Part shown: in pieces, positions 17,306-26,412 of the stretch
Numbering within the stretch: position 1 is the first letter of the stretch
Layout of the letters: each line of letters begins with the position of its first letter
From: Paraburkholderia guartelaensis
GTDB lineage: Bacteria > Pseudomonadota > Gammaproteobacteria > Burkholderiales > Burkholderiaceae
DNA length: 64,000 nt
Reading direction: 5' to 3'
Assembly: GCF_004353905.1 (NCBI RefSeq)
Contig: NZ_SMOD01000040.1
Coordinates: 1-64,000 of the forward strand
The notes under the pieces: model-generated
Seen by the model: only the letters and a program-made list of their open reading frames with translations
Database searches by the model: none
What the model was told of the DNA's origin: nothing
Position numbers and translations under genes: made by a program

Positions 17306-17434
17306 TCAGCCGAACAGCTTCATCGCCTGCGAGAGCGTGTTGGTCACGCCCCACACGAGCGGCACCAGCACGTAGAGCCAGAAGATCGCCATCAGCGCCT
17401 TGTTCGACGATTTCGGGGCGGCTTGGATAGACAT
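17306..17434 (-). CDS. 42-residue MFS transporter small subunit
   Basis: This tiny gene encodes 42 residues: a polar start (MSIQAAPKSSNK), one transmembrane helix (about 13-33, ALMAIFWLYVLVPLVWGV) and an amphipathic end (TLSQAMKLFG). Its AAGGAGG Shine-Dalgarno overlaps the stop codon of the MFS carrier gene, so the two are co-translated. Short single-helix proteins of this kind are annotated as small subunits beside oxalate/formate-type MFS carriers in many proteobacteria. The role, probably assembly or stability of the carrier, is not established. The same operon terminator follows. It is easy to miss because of its size. Confidence 0.82.
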   Translation of the reverse strand: MSIQAAPKSSNKALMAIFWLYVLVPLVWGVTNTLSQAMKLFG

Positions 17435-17447
17435 TGCGCGTTCCTCC

Positions 17448-18848
17448 TTATTTACCGGCGGCGAGTTGCGTCTCGCTCATGTGATGCTTCGCGTCCACGC
17501 GGCGCACGAGCAGATTGCAGATGAAGCCGATCACGAGCAGCGAAGCCATGATGTGCACGGTCATCGTGTACGCGTCGGCCTTCGCCACGCCGTGCGCGAC
17601 CTGGTACGCACGCACGTAGTTCACGAGCACCGGGCCCGCCACGCCTGCCGCGGCCCACGCGGTGAGCAGACGGCCGTGAATGCCGCCGACGAACGCCGTG
17701 CCGAACATGTCCGCGAGATATGCGGGCACGGTCGAGAAGCCGCCGCCGTACATCGAGAGAATCAGGCAGAACGCGAGCACGAAGAACACGATGTTGCCGC
17801 TCTGCGCGAACTGCGGCACGGCGTAATAGAGCACCGCGCCAAACACGAAGAAGATGAAGTAGGTGTTCTTGCGGCCCACCCAGTCGGAGGCCGAAGCCCA
17901 CACGAAACGTCCGCCCATGTTGAAGAGCGAGAGCAGGCCGACGAAGCCCGCCGCCGCGCCGGCGCTCACGGTGTCCTTGAAGCTTTCCTGGATCATGACC
18001 GAAGCCTGGCCCAGAATGCCGATGCCCGCCGTCACGTTGAGGAACAGCACGAGCCAGATCAGGTAGAACTGCGGCGTCTTGAGTGCCTGGTCAATGTGCA
18101 CGTGCTGGTTCGACACGAGCTTCTTGGCCACGACCGGCGGCGTCCAGCCCGCCGGCTTCCAGTCCGGCGCGGGCACGCGGATGGTGATGGCGCCGATCGT
18201 CATCGAGATGAAGTACGCCACGCCGAGCACCACGAAGGTCTGGGCGACGCCCACGCTCGTGTCGCTCGCGAAATGCTTCATCAGCATGACAGAGAGCGGT
18301 GCGGCGATCATTGCGCCGCCGCCGAAGCCCATGATCGCGAGGCCCGTTGCCATGCCGCGGCGGTCGGGGAACCAGCGGATCAGCGTCGAAACCGGCGAGA
18401 CGTAGCCGAGCCCGAGGCCGATACCGCCGATCACGCCATAGCCGAGATAGAGCAGCGCGATCTGGTGCAGATACACGCCGAGCGCGGAAACGAGGAAACC
18501 GCCGCCGAAGCAGCAGGCAGCGGTAAACATCGTGCGGCGCGGGCCGACGCGTTCGAGCCACTTGCCGCCGAACGCGGCGGAAAGCCCGAGAAACACGATG
18601 GCCAGCGAGAAAATCCAGCCGAGCGTGGTGAGCGACCAGTCATCGGGCGCGGACTGCGTAATGCCGATCACCTTCGTGAGCGGCGCGTTGAACACGGAAA
18701 ACGCGTAGGCCTGGCCGATACACAGATGCACGGCCAGCGCCGCGGGCGGCACCATCCAGCGCGAAAAGCCCGGCGGGGCGATGGTCGCCTCTTTGGAAAA
18801 GAAAGGTGCGCTTTGCGCACCGCGCGTCGAATCTGCAACGCTGCTCAT
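17448..18848 (-). CDS. OFA-family (oxalate/formate antiporter-like) MFS transporter
   Basis: The 466-residue inner-membrane carrier has twelve predicted helices. The family stretch AVHLCIGQAYAFSVFN near residues 38-53 and the loop GKWLERVGPRRT are typical of the oxalate:formate antiporter branch. LIRWFPDRRGMATGLAIMGFGGGA near 160-183 is the OFA signature between helices 5 and 6. The likely cargo is a small carboxylate, but no oxalate-catabolic genes are nearby. The ATG at 18848 follows GGGAG; the 41-codon upstream extension is not conserved-looking. It forms an operon with the 42-residue gene downstream. Confidence 0.88.
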   Translation of the reverse strand: MSSVADSTRGAQSAPFFSKEATIAPPGFSRWMVPPAALAVHLCIGQAYAFSVFNAPLTKVIGITQSAPDDWSLTTLGWIFSLAIVFLGLSAAFGGKWLERVGPRRTMFTAACCFGGGFLVSALGVYLHQIALLYLGYGVIGGIGLGLGYVSPVSTLIRWFPDRRGMATGLAIMGFGGGAMIAAPLSVMLMKHFASDTSVGVAQTFVVLGVAYFISMTIGAITIRVPAPDWKPAGWTPPVVAKKLVSNQHVHIDQALKTPQFYLIWLVLFLNVTAGIGILGQASVMIQESFKDTVSAGAAAGFVGLLSLFNMGGRFVWASASDWVGRKNTYFIFFVFGAVLYYAVPQFAQSGNIVFFVLAFCLILSMYGGGFSTVPAYLADMFGTAFVGGIHGRLLTAWAAAGVAGPVLVNYVRAYQVAHGVAKADAYTMTVHIMASLLVIGFICNLLVRRVDAKHHMSETQLAAGK

Positions 18849-19298
18849 GGGATCTCCCGAATCGACCAGAGGTTGAGAGCGTGGGGTGAACGCTCGCTCT
18901 GGTCCCATCCAAAATGGCTGTTGGTAGGCGTGGTCTTTCGTGCTCTTTGTATGCGCAAACGCATAGAACACTTAATTGCCGCTTGACGGCTGCACGAACC
19001 TTAGTCCCCAGGCGCCGCCTTGGCAATATGAGGTAAACATACATATGCCATACAACGGCCCGCGCGCCGCCGCGTTTCATCGATTGTTGCGTGCGCAGCA
19101 AATCGGCGCGGACGCCGTATGACGCCACGGGGAACGCCGCAGGCGGGCATGTCGTTGCGCGGCCCAGCATTAGACTCAATGCTCGATACAGGGCTCCCAG
19201 CGGGCTGTGTGCGGGCCATCCGCTTGACAAGCGCCTTGCATGACTTTTAAGTGGCAGAAGTAGCGCTCATCCGCGACCCGACACCTGCCGAGCCCCCC
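18849..19298. other. 450-base divergent intergenic region with a leader hairpin
   Basis: This region lies between the divergent MFS and DUF3857 genes. Close to the MFS start (minus strand) is a nested hairpin: CCAGAG 18866-18871 with CTCTGG 18897-18902, enclosing GAGCGT 18877-18882 with ACGCTC 18890-18895. The rest includes an AT-richer stretch near 19020-19050. The promoters of both genes must lie here, but no consensus pair was certain. Confidence 0.45.
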
Positions 19299-21257
19299 AT
19301 GCGCCTCGCTCTCGCTCTTTGCCTAGCCGTGCTCGGCCCCGCCACGGGAACCTTCGCCGCCGACCTGCGCCCGGGCGTGGCGCAGCTCACACCGGTGCCC
19401 CTCGAGGCGGGCACGCTGAATCCGGCCGGCAGCGCCGCGCAGGCGCCCTACACCAACGAATCGGAAACGCAGACCTTCACCGTCAATGCGGACGGCTCGT
19501 ACACCAAGCTCGATTCGCTCACGCTGCGCGTGAACACGGAGGCCGGCATTGCGCGCGCGGGCCAGTATTACGTGTGGTTCAACCGCGAGATGGCCCACGT
19601 GGAGGTGCTCGAAGCGTGGACCGAGGACGCCCAGGGCGGGCGTCACGACGTGCGCCCCGAGCAGATCCGCGACGTGCAGGAAGTGCGCTCGTTCGACGCC
19701 CCGATGTTCCAGGACGTGCAGGACAAGGTCATCGTGTTCCCGGCTGTGGAGCCGGGCGCGCGCGTGCATCTCACGTGGCGCAAGATCCAGCGCGTGCCGC
19801 TCGTGCCTGGCTGGTTCAGCGACTTCACGCCGCCCGACCTCGCGCCCACGCACAACTTTCGCGTGATCTACGACCTGCCCGCGAAAGTGCCGCTCTACGC
19901 CGACGCACGCGGCTTCATCGTGCTGCCGCCCGCCACGCTGAACGGCCGCACGCGCTACGAGTACCGCTACGACAAGACGAACTTCCAGCGCCTCGAGTAT
20001 GGCTCGGTCGCCTACGTGAGCTACGGCGACCGGCTGATGGTGTCCACCTTCCCCGACTACGCGGCCTTCGCGAAGGTCTATCGCGAGGCGTCGGCGGATC
20101 CAACCGTGCGCGACCCGGCCATCGTGCGCCTTGCGCAGACGCTCACGCAGCACGACGACACCGCGCGCGCCAAGGCGCAAACGCTCTACGACTGGGTGCG
20201 CCGCAACATCCGCTACGTGGCGATGAATATCGGACGCGGCGAAATCGAGCCGCACCGCGTGACCGACGTGCTCGCGAACCGCTACGGCGACTGCAAGGAC
20301 CACGTCGCGCTCTACGGTGCGCTGCTCGGCGCCGTGGGCATCCGCAGCACGCCGGCGCTCGTGAACAGCGGCACGGTCTACACGCTGCCGAGCGTGCCGG
20401 GCTTCGGCGTGATCAATCACGTCATCACCTGGCTGCCCGATCTGCAGATGTTCGCGGATTCCACGGCGAGCAACATCGAGTTCGGCTATTTACCGTCGAC
20501 GGACATGGACCGCGAGGCCGTGCTCGCCGGCGACGGCACGCAGGTCCGCACGCCCCCGACTGCCACGACCACGCGCGAAAGCGATCTCGACATCACGGTC
20601 GCGCCCGACGGCTCGGCGCGCTTCATCTACCGCTTGCAGGCGGAGGGCTGGTCCGCCGAACAGACGCGCAGCGTGCTGCGCCTGCAAACGCCCGCGCAGC
20701 GCGAGGAGTCCCTGCAATGGGAGCTGCGCAACGCCAACCTGCGCGGCAACGCCACGCTCGCGTCCAGCCCGCTCGAAGCCACGGCGGGTCCGCTCGTGCT
20801 CACGCTCACGGGCACCTTCGACGGCTTCGTCGATCCTGAGATGACCACGCCCGTGCCCACGCTCACGAGCTTCGTGGGCGGGCTCGACGCGAATCTGCGC
20901 TACTGGCTCGGCGAACCGCGGCGCACGCAGCCCTTCGTGTGCCGCAACGTGGTGATGACCGAGCGCGCGCGCATCGTGCTGCCGCCGGGCATGCGCGTGC
21001 TCGACGTGCCCATGGCGCAGCACGCCGACAACCGTTTCATCGATTTCAGTTCGCAGTACGCGCTCGATCCGCAGGCGAATGTGTTGCGCGTCACGCGGAC
21101 GGGTCAAACGCATTTCGCAAGCGACGTATGCAGCGCCGACGATTTTGCGCAGATGCGCCCGGCGTTCGAGACGATGGCGCGCGACCTGCGCGCGCAATTG
21201 ATCGTCAAGCCGTCTGCGCAGGGCTCCGCGCCGGATAGTCCGGCGAGAGCGCAGTGA
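19299..21257 (+). CDS. DUF3857 and transglutaminase-like domain protein, exported
   Basis: The 652-residue protein starts with a signal peptide (residues 1-20, Leu/Ala core, TFA before Ala-Asp). Residues about 30-210 are a DUF3857 domain; residues about 270-400 are a transglutaminase-like core with the catalytic Cys in RYGDCKDHVALYGALL near 330, then His in VINHVITWLPD and Asp in MFADSTAS. The C-terminal third is beta-rich. Such periplasmic proteins are widespread and uncharacterised; protein or peptide processing at the cell surface is plausible. A GTG at 19251 would precede the signal peptide by 16 residues, so the ATG at 19299 is preferred. It ends close to the convergent srkA. Confidence 0.85.
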   Translation: MRLALALCLAVLGPATGTFAADLRPGVAQLTPVPLEAGTLNPAGSAAQAPYTNESETQTFTVNADGSYTKLDSLTLRVNTEAGIARAGQYYVWFNREMAHVEVLEAWTEDAQGGRHDVRPEQIRDVQEVRSFDAPMFQDVQDKVIVFPAVEPGARVHLTWRKIQRVPLVPGWFSDFTPPDLAPTHNFRVIYDLPAKVPLYADARGFIVLPPATLNGRTRYEYRYDKTNFQRLEYGSVAYVSYGDRLMVSTFPDYAAFAKVYREASADPTVRDPAIVRLAQTLTQHDDTARAKAQTLYDWVRRNIRYVAMNIGRGEIEPHRVTDVLANRYGDCKDHVALYGALLGAVGIRSTPALVNSGTVYTLPSVPGFGVINHVITWLPDLQMFADSTASNIEFGYLPSTDMDREAVLAGDGTQVRTPPTATTTRESDLDITVAPDGSARFIYRLQAEGWSAEQTRSVLRLQTPAQREESLQWELRNANLRGNATLASSPLEATAGPLVLTLTGTFDGFVDPEMTTPVPTLTSFVGGLDANLRYWLGEPRRTQPFVCRNVVMTERARIVLPPGMRVLDVPMAQHADNRFIDFSSQYALDPQANVLRVTRTGQTHFASDVCSADDFAQMRPAFETMARDLRAQLIVKPSAQGSAPDSPARAQ

Positions 21258-21272
21258 GCCGGCACATGAGGC

Positions 21273-22316
21273 TCAAACGGGCCAGAGCGGTCCTTCCTGC
21301 ATCGCGCCGATCTGCTCGCGCAGTTCGAGAATGCGCTCTTCCCAGTAGCGCTGTGTGTTGAACCACGGGAAGGCGGCCGGAAACGCGGGATCGTGCCAGC
21401 GGCGCGCAAGCCAGGCCGAATAGTGGATGAGACGCAGCGTGCGCAGCGCTTCGACGAGATGCAACTCGCGCGGCTCGAATTCGCAGAAGTCCTCATAACC
21501 GGCGAGCAGATCCGCCATCGCACGCGAAGCGCCTGCGCGATCGCCGGGCAAAAGCAGCCACAAATCCTGGATAGCGGGACCCATGCGGCTGTCGTCGAAG
21601 TCAACGAAGTGCGGGCCGGCGTCGGTCCAGAGCACGTTGCTCGGATGGCAGTCACCGTGCAGGCGCAACGAACGCACGTCGCCCGCGCGCTCGAAGGCCG
21701 CCTCGACGCCTTCGAGCGCAAGCGTCACTGCGGCCTGCCACGCTTCGCGCACGTCCTCGGGCACGAAGCCGTGTTCGAGCAGATACGTGCGCGGCTCGTA
21801 GCCGTAGGACTGAATGTCGAGCGTGGGGCGTGCCTCGTATGGCCTCGTCGCGCCTACGGCGTGAATGCGGCCGATAAAACGGCCGAGCCATTCGAGCGTG
21901 TCGCTGCGGTCCAGATCAGGCGCGCGGCCGCCGCGACGCTCGAACAACGAGAAGCGAAACCCGTCGAACTCGTGCAGCGTGCGCCCTTCGAAGGCGAGCG
22001 CAGGCACGGCCGGAATCTCGCGCGCGGCGAGTTCGGCGACGAATGCGTGCTCTTCGAGTATCGCCTCGTCACTCCAGCGCCCGGGGCGATAGAACTTGGC
22101 GACGAGCGGCTGCCCGTCTTCCACGCCCACCTGGTACACGCGATTCTCGTAACTGTTGAGCGCGAGCATGCGGCCATCCGTGCGGAGGTTGGCAGGCATC
22201 AGGACGCCATCGACAGCGTCGAGCACGCATTCAGGCGTGAGGCGCGCATAGGGCGCGGCTTGCTGGTCGCCGGGACCGGAAGGGCCGCCCGGGACAGGAG
22301 AAGGATCGTAATTCAT
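21273..22316 (-). CDS. srkA: stress response kinase A (SrkA/YihE family)
   Basis: This 347-residue protein has an aminoglycoside-phosphotransferase-like kinase fold. SYENRVYQVG and the Lys in VAKFYRPGRW (near 72) form the ATP site, LHGDCHPSNVLW near 220 is the catalytic loop, and HFVDFDDSRMGP near 236 is the metal-binding DFD. SrkA phosphorylates Ser/Thr and protects Escherichia coli from stress-induced toxin-antitoxin killing. The N-terminal 20 residues are a Pro/Gly-rich extension, making it somewhat longer than the usual 328. The ATG at 22316 follows AAGGA-like sequence; an upstream extension looks like a chance hydrophobic stretch. It converges with the DUF3857 gene. Confidence 0.87.
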   Translation of the reverse strand: MNYDPSPVPGGPSGPGDQQAAPYARLTPECVLDAVDGVLMPANLRTDGRMLALNSYENRVYQVGVEDGQPLVAKFYRPGRWSDEAILEEHAFVAELAAREIPAVPALAFEGRTLHEFDGFRFSLFERRGGRAPDLDRSDTLEWLGRFIGRIHAVGATRPYEARPTLDIQSYGYEPRTYLLEHGFVPEDVREAWQAAVTLALEGVEAAFERAGDVRSLRLHGDCHPSNVLWTDAGPHFVDFDDSRMGPAIQDLWLLLPGDRAGASRAMADLLAGYEDFCEFEPRELHLVEALRTLRLIHYSAWLARRWHDPAFPAAFPWFNTQRYWEERILELREQIGAMQEGPLWPV

Positions 22317-22459
22317 ACCCGCAATTGTGCCTCTTGCGGGCAGTGTCGGCGAGCGCGCCGTATTCACGACGGGCACGGCAGACACGATGAACACAAACGC
22401 CGCGCACAACCCTGCGACAAGGCGCAAGCGCGCCTCGTCAACGTGTCACAGGCCCAGGC

Positions 22460-22672
22460 TCAGTGGATCTGCGCGCCGGCGGGCATGACGTGCTCGCCCG
22501 TATCGATCAGATCTTCGAGAAAAAAGGGCTCAGTGTTGAGCTGCGCCGACGAGCCAGGCTCCCCGGCATACCACGTCACCATCGCCATGTCGCCGAGAAT
22601 GCGCATCACGATGCCGCGCGCGCCCTGTGGCACGGCGATATGAACGGTACGGACGATAGAACCGATTTGCAT
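22460..22672 (-). CDS. small hypothetical protein of 70 residues
   Basis: The product is short and slightly acidic, with alternating hydrophobic residues (IGSIVRTVHIAV, RGIVMRILGDMAMVTW), which suggests a small beta barrel. GGGGAAAC precedes the ATG at 22672. Codon use matches neighbouring real genes. No family was recognised. An intrinsic terminator-like hairpin lies on the same strand 66 bases upstream of its start (22739-22764), so its transcription may be attenuated or start very close to the gene. Confidence 0.6.
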   Translation of the reverse strand: MQIGSIVRTVHIAVPQGARGIVMRILGDMAMVTWYAGEPGSSAQLNTEPFFLEDLIDTGEHVMPAGAQIH

Positions 22673-23219
22673 GATGTTTCCCCGTTACCTCGCTACCTTC
22701 GCCAGCTCCCTCGAAGGAAGTCCGGTCGGCATGCTGACAAAAAAACCGATGCGCACCATCGGTTGCGCGCGCATCCAAACCCGCCTCGGGCGACCCGCTC
22801 TTGCCGCGCGCTTAAGCACGGCCGGACCCTTGGCATCCCCATTGTTGCTTGTTTGAGCGCCCGAGCAAAGCGAAAAAATAGGGGGGTGTATCAACGGCGG
22901 CGCGCAAACGCTGCCTCGTGCCGCCATAGCCCTGCCCCGCTTCGCGAGCGCAACTTACGAAAACCTGACTGTAACAGATGGTAAACCCCATTCTTCGCGC
23001 CCTTGCTAGGGCTGTCCCTGAAAAAGTACGCTGATGCATGGTGACTGGCGCTATAGTCCTGTCCAAACCGTGCACCACAAAGGCCCGGCGCGGCACAGGC
23101 AAAGACCTCACGCGCGCCAGAATAGCCGGCCACGATACCGATAACCTGAACGCTCGCCACCGCGGCCGGACCAGCCGCGCGAGCCACACTCCGCCACCAG
23201 CGAAGGAACCCGCCGTTCC
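22673..23219. other. 547-base gap between the small gene and the RND operon
   Basis: No protein gene is supported. The left end holds a minus-strand terminator (22739-22764); the middle is less GC-rich, with a six-A run near 22872-22878 and TTACAG-like sequence near 22970. The right end must carry the RND operon promoter. A minus-strand small RNA ending at the terminator is possible. Confidence 0.4.
22739..22764 (-). terminator. orphan intrinsic terminator or attenuator, minus strand
   Basis: AACCGATG (22744-22751) pairs with CATCGGTT (22757-22764), and seven A at 22739-22745 give a U-run on the minus strand. No minus-strand gene lies upstream within the 455 bases to the RND gene. Confidence 0.75.
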
Positions 23220-26200
23220 ATGTGGATCGTTCGACTCGCGCTCAAGCGCCCGTACACGTTCGTCGTGCTCGCGTTGCTGCTTTTGATTGTCGGGCCGCTG
23301 ACGATCCTGCGCACGCCCACGGACATCTTCCCGAACATCGACATTCCGGTGCTCTCGGTGATCTGGACCTACACGGGTCTGCCTGCCGACGAGATGGAAA
23401 AGCGCATCGTGCTCAACTACGAGCGCGGCCTTTCCGTGGCGGTGAACGATATCGAGCACACCGAATCGACGTCGCTTAACGGCATTGCGGTCGTGAAGAT
23501 CTTCTTTCAGCCGCATGCCAATATCCAGGAAGCGCTCGCCGAAGTCACGGCGCTGTCACAGGCGCAGCTGCGCTCGCTGCCACCCGGCATCCAGCCGCCG
23601 TTCATCTTGCGCTACAACGCCTCGACGGTGCCGATCCTGCGCCTGTCGCTTTCCTCGCCACAGCTGACCGAGCAGGAGTTGTTCGACTACGGCAACAACT
23701 TCCTGAAGACGCAGCTCGCAACCGTGCCGGGCGCCTCCGCGCCGCTGCCCTATGGCGGCAAGCAGCGGCAGATCATGGTCGACATCAACCAGCGCGCGCT
23801 GCAGCAGCACAATCTATCGCCCATGGACGTGGTGAACGCGATCAGCGCGCAGAACCTCATCCTGCCTTCGGGCACGGCGAAAATCGGCGCAACCGAATAT
23901 TCGGTGACGATGAATGCAAGCCCCGATAGCTTAGCGGGCCTGAACGACATTCCCGTGAAAACCACGGACAGCGGCACGATCTACATTCGCGACGTGGCGC
24001 ACGTGCGCGACGGCTACGTGCCGCAAACCAATATCGTGCGCGTGGACGGCCAGCGCGCCTCGCTTCTCACCATCAACAAGAGCGGCAACACTTCCACATT
24101 GGAGATCGTCGATCGCATCAAGGAGATGATGCCGACGCTGCGCAATCTCGTGCCGCCGTCGCTCAATATCGATCCGGTCGCCGACCAGTCCCTCTTCGTT
24201 CGTGCCTCCGTGCAGGGCGTGCTACGCGAAGCGCTGATCGCGGCGGCGCTCACGGCGCTCATGATCCTGCTGTTCCTCGGCAACTGGCGCGCGACGCTCA
24301 TCATCGCAATCTCGATCCCGCTTTCGATGATCACCTCGGTCATCGTGCTCGCAGCGCTCGGCGAGACCATCAACATCATGACGCTGGGCGGGCTCGCACT
24401 CGCGGTCGGTATTCTCGTCGATGACGCCACGGTCGCGATCGAGAACATCAGCCAGCAACTGGAGCAAGGCAAGACGCTGGAACAGGCGATTCTCGACGGC
24501 GCGCATCAGATCGCGATTCCCACGCTCGTCTCCACGCTCTCCATCTGCATCGTGTTCGTGCCGATGTTCCTCCTCACGGGCGTGGCGCATTACCTCTTCA
24601 TTCCGCTCGCGGAAGCCGTGGTGTTCGCGATGCTGGCGTCGTACTTCTTTTCGCGTACGCTCGTGCCCACGCTCGCGAAGTACCTGATGCGCCATCATCA
24701 CAAGCCCGCCGACCTGCATCACGCGCATGGCACGACGCGCAATCCGTTCATGCGCGTGCACCTCGCGTTCGAGCGCGGCTTCGAGGGGCTGCGCGAGCGC
24801 TATCGCGGGTTTCTCGCAGCGCGCGTGAAGCATCCGGTGTGGTTCGTCGTGGCGTTTCTCGCTTGCTGTGGCGCGTCGTTGCTGCTCATGCCGTTCCTTG
24901 GGCGCGACTTCTTTCCGCAGGTCGATGCGGGCACTATCGCGCTGCACGTGCGCGCGAAAACCGGCATGCGTGTGGAAGAAACCGCCGTGCTCGTCGATCG
25001 TATTGACAAGCGCGTGCGCACGCTGATTCCGCCGGGCGAACTGCATTCGATCATCGACAACATCGGCCTGCCGGTCTCGGGCATCAACCTCTCGTACAGC
25101 AACACGGGCACCATCGGCACGTCCGACGCCGACGTGCTGATCTCGCTGAACGAGGACCATCACGCGACTGCCGGCTACGTGCGCCTCCTGCGGCGCACGC
25201 TCAACGACGAGTTCCCGGGCGTGCAGTTCGCCTTCCTGCCCGCCGATATCGTGAGCCAGACGCTGAACTTCGGCATGCCTTCCCCCATCGACGTGCAGAT
25301 CGTGGGCCGCGACGTGGCCGGCAACCGCGCGTTCGCGGCGAAGCTGCTCGCGCGGCTGCGCGGCGTGCCCGGTTTCGTCGACGCGCGCATCCAGCAGCCC
25401 GCGGACCTGCCGCGCATCTTCATCGACGTGGACCGCACGCGCGCGCAGCAGGCGGGCTTCACGCAGAAGGACGTGGCGAGCGACCTGCTCATCACGCTCT
25501 CGGGCAGCCAGCAGACCACGCCCACGTTCTGGCTCAATCCGATCAACGGCGTGAGCTACAACGTCGTGACCGAAGCCCCGCAATACACGATCGATTCGCT
25601 GCAATCGCTCGCCAACATTCCGCTCACCGCGAACGGGCGCAGCAACATACTCGGCTCGCTCGCGAGCATGCAGCGCGTGTCGGGCGACGCGGTGGTCACG
25701 CACTACAACGCGCAGACCACCATCGACATTTACGGCACCGCCGACGGGCGCGATCTGGGCGCCGTTTCCGACGACATCGCGAAAATCGTCGACCAGACGC
25801 GCGGCGAATTGCCGAAGACGTCGAGCATCAAGCTGCGCGGCCAGGTCCAGACGATGAACGATTCGTTCTCCGGACTGTTCGGCGGCCTCATCTTCGCGAT
25901 CGTGCTCGTGTATCTGCTGATCGTCGTGAACTTCCAGTCGTGGCTCGATCCGTTCATCATCATCACGGCGCTGCCGGGCGCGCTCGCGGGCATTGTCTGG
26001 ATGCTGTTCCTCACGCACACCACGCTCTCCATTCCCGCGCTCACGGGCGCGATCATGTGTATCGGCATCGCCACGGCGAACTCCATTCTCGTCATCAGCT
26101 TCGCGCGCGAGCAGTTGCGCCTGCATGGCGACGCGGCGCGCGCCGCGATCGAAGCGGGCTACACGCGCTTTCGCCCGGTGCTCATGACCGCGCTCGCCAT

Positions 26201-26402
26201 GGTGATCGGCATGGTGCCGATGGCCATTGGCCTTGGCGAAGGCGGCGAGCAGAATGCGCCGCTCGGGCGCGCCGTGATCGGCGGCCTCGCGGTGGGTACG
26301 CTCGCCACGCTGATCTTCGTACCCGTGGTGTTCTCGCTCATCTACCGCAAGCTCGGCGAGCGCCGCCAGCGCGCCAGTGAAAACGTGGTGCCCAAATCAT
26401 GA
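23220..26402 (+). CDS. RND-family efflux pump inner-membrane permease
   Basis: The 1060-residue permease has the RND layout: helix 1 at 11-30, a large periplasmic loop, helices 2-6 around 335-500, a second loop and helices 7-12 to the end. The proton-relay pair is seen in LVDDATVAIENI near 400. It exports drugs, solvents or metals across both membranes with the adaptor and outer-membrane factor encoded next. The motifs fit the multidrug (HAE) branch rather than metal pumps, but the substrate is unknown. The cytoplasmic loop near 500 is His-rich (RHHHKPADLHHAHG). AAGGA lies upstream of the ATG. No local regulator gene was seen. Confidence 0.93.
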   Translation: MWIVRLALKRPYTFVVLALLLLIVGPLTILRTPTDIFPNIDIPVLSVIWTYTGLPADEMEKRIVLNYERGLSVAVNDIEHTESTSLNGIAVVKIFFQPHANIQEALAEVTALSQAQLRSLPPGIQPPFILRYNASTVPILRLSLSSPQLTEQELFDYGNNFLKTQLATVPGASAPLPYGGKQRQIMVDINQRALQQHNLSPMDVVNAISAQNLILPSGTAKIGATEYSVTMNASPDSLAGLNDIPVKTTDSGTIYIRDVAHVRDGYVPQTNIVRVDGQRASLLTINKSGNTSTLEIVDRIKEMMPTLRNLVPPSLNIDPVADQSLFVRASVQGVLREALIAAALTALMILLFLGNWRATLIIAISIPLSMITSVIVLAALGETINIMTLGGLALAVGILVDDATVAIENISQQLEQGKTLEQAILDGAHQIAIPTLVSTLSICIVFVPMFLLTGVAHYLFIPLAEAVVFAMLASYFFSRTLVPTLAKYLMRHHHKPADLHHAHGTTRNPFMRVHLAFERGFEGLRERYRGFLAARVKHPVWFVVAFLACCGASLLLMPFLGRDFFPQVDAGTIALHVRAKTGMRVEETAVLVDRIDKRVRTLIPPGELHSIIDNIGLPVSGINLSYSNTGTIGTSDADVLISLNEDHHATAGYVRLLRRTLNDEFPGVQFAFLPADIVSQTLNFGMPSPIDVQIVGRDVAGNRAFAAKLLARLRGVPGFVDARIQQPADLPRIFIDVDRTRAQQAGFTQKDVASDLLITLSGSQQTTPTFWLNPINGVSYNVVTEAPQYTIDSLQSLANIPLTANGRSNILGSLASMQRVSGDAVVTHYNAQTTIDIYGTADGRDLGAVSDDIAKIVDQTRGELPKTSSIKLRGQVQTMNDSFSGLFGGLIFAIVLVYLLIVVNFQSWLDPFIIITALPGALAGIVWMLFLTHTTLSIPALTGAIMCIGIATANSILVISFAREQLRLHGDAARAAIEAGYTRFRPVLMTALAMVIGMVPMAIGLGEGGEQNAPLGRAVIGGLAVGTLATLIFVPVVFSLIYRKLGERRQRASENVVPKS

Positions 26403-26412
26403 ATATCCTGTC

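Noticed and set aside
24222..26126. 634-codon minus-strand frame inside the RND permease gene
   Set aside because: It is antisense shadow with no motif; the plus-strand permease is unambiguous.
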